Position numbers and translations under genes: made by a program. A DNA stretch of 7,281 nucleotides, taken from the NCBI RefSeq assembly GCF_001602625.1, contig NZ_LECR01000092.1:59124-66404 (forward strand). Reading direction: 5' to 3'. Source of the DNA: Sodalis-like endosymbiont of Proechinophthirus fluctus. Lineage in GTDB: Bacteria; Pseudomonadota; Gammaproteobacteria; Enterobacterales; Enterobacteriaceae. Shown here one piece after another: positions 6,477 to 7,281 of this stretch (within the stretch, counting starts at the first letter, position 1; every line of letters begins with the position of its first letter). The notes below the pieces were generated by a model. The model worked only from the letters and a program-made list of their open reading frames with translations. It was not told the DNA's origin and did not search any database.

Positions 6477-7281
6477 ATGGATAAGATTAAAGTTCGTGGT
6501 GCTCGTACCCATAATCTGAAAAACATCAGTCTGGTGATACCCCGCGATAAATTGATAGTGATTACCGGCTTATCTGGCTCCGGGAAGTCGTCGCTGGCAT
6601 TTGATACGCTCTATGCCGAGGGCCAACGTCGCTATGTTGAATCGCTTTCTTCCTACGCCCGGCAGTTTCTGTCGTTGATGGAAAAACCGGATGTGGATCA
6701 TATAGAAGGGCTGTCGCCCACCATTTCGATTGAACAAAAATCCACGTCCCATAATCCGCGCTCGACGGTGGGAACGATAACAGAAATCCACGATTATCTA
6801 CGTCTTTTGTATGCCCGCGTCGGTGAACCGCGCTGCCCGGATCATGATGTGCCACTGGCGGCGCAGACAGTTAGCCAGATGGTGGATAACGTGCTGTCGC
6901 GGCCGGAAGGCAAACGGCTAATGCTTCTGGCGCCCATCGTGAAAGAGCGCAAGGGGGAGCACAGCAAAACGCTAGAAAATTTGGCAGCGCAAGGCTATCT
7001 CCGGGCGCGTATCGATGGGGAGGTCTACTATTTGTCGGATCCGCCGAAACTCGAGCTGCAAAAAAAACATACCATCGAAGTCGTAGTCGATCGTTTCAAA
7101 GTGCGCAAGGATCTTGCACAGCGCCTGGCGGAATCCTTTGAAACCGGGCTTGGTCTCTCGGGCGGTACTGCGTTAGTGGCGGATATGGATGACAAAAAAG
7201 GGGAAGAACTGCTATTTTCCGCTAACTTTTCCTGCCCGATCTGCGGCTACAGCATGCCTAATCTGGAACCCCGACTTTTCT
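6477..7281 (+). CDS. uvrA: excinuclease ABC subunit A (UvrA), 5' part
   Basis: UvrA is the damage-recognition ATPase of nucleotide excision repair. A UvrA dimer scans DNA, loads UvrB at lesions and leaves before UvrC cuts. The first 268 codons of about 940 are present and the window cuts the gene. It opens [20 protein letters not shown]. The Walker A motif GLSGSGKS of the first ATPase is at residues 31-38, followed by [20 protein letters not shown] and [20 protein letters not shown]. The UvrB-binding and insertion part follows (about 120-250). C253 and C256 (CPICGY) are the first two cysteines of zinc finger 1, whose other pair lies beyond the window. No frameshift or stop is seen and identity to E. 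coli is very high as remembered. The start is fixed by this match; GGGA lies 8 bases upstream. It is divergent from ssb. Confidence 0.98.
   Translation, partial: MDKIKVRGARTHNLKNISLVIPRDKLIVITGLSGSGKSSLAFDTLYAEGQRRYVESLSSYARQFLSLMEKPDVDHIEGLSPTISIEQKSTSHNPRSTVGTITEIHDYLRLLYARVGEPRCPDHDVPLAAQTVSQMVDNVLSRPEGKRLMLLAPIVKERKGEHSKTLENLAAQGYLRARIDGEVYYLSDPPKLELQKKHTIEVVVDRFKVRKDLAQRLAESFETGLGLSGGTALVADMDDKKGEELLFSANFSCPICGYSMPNLEPRLF

Noticed and set aside
6562..6855. Minus-strand open frames of 73 and 97 codons.
   Set aside because: They are shadows of uvrA.

Overview
The window looks like chromosome of an insect-symbiont-type member of the Enterobacterales, most plausibly Sodalis or a close relative. 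Two genes are intact and very similar to E. coli as I recall those proteins: ssb on the minus strand and the first 268 codons of uvrA on the plus strand. Almost everything else is decaying: three recognisable genes are broken by several frameshifts and stop codons, and long stretches hold no credible gene. This mix of intact housekeeping genes and extensive young pseudogenes is typical of a recently host-restricted symbiont. The genus assignment is inference; no marker in the window proves it.

Layout. Positions 1 to about 1800 are AT-rich for the first 1400 bases and hold no gene I can identify, only short open frames, small palindromes and a short repeat. From about 1990 to 2570, with weak traces down to about 1815, the minus strand carries the remains of a periplasmic substrate-binding protein of the nitrate/sulfonate/taurine ABC importer type. 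From 2814 to 3775 the minus strand carries a nearly full-length but broken LysR-family regulator. It is divergent from a broken short-chain dehydrogenase/reductase at 3941-4712 on the plus strand. The gap between them holds a tandem 11-bp repeat that could be the old operator. Positions 4713-5713 are gene-poor: one Asn/Ser/Lys-rich open frame of 83 codons, a GC-rich inverted repeat and a perfect 16-bp palindrome, but no recognised gene. The window closes with the divergent pair ssb (5714-6241) and uvrA (6477 onward).

How the parts relate. The LysR regulator and the SDR enzyme form a classical divergent regulator/target pair, and both have decayed together, so an entire small metabolic or uptake locus appears to have been lost. 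The ssb-uvrA arrangement is the conserved Enterobacterales DNA-repair pair. Its intergenic region holds a 16-bp sequence resembling the E. coli uvrA LexA box but with a damaged left half-site, which suggests weakened SOS control.

I found no CRISPR array, transposase, phage gene, tRNA or rRNA, and no convincing undescribed system. The most interesting points are the degenerate SOS box and the joint decay of the LysR/SDR/binding-protein locus.
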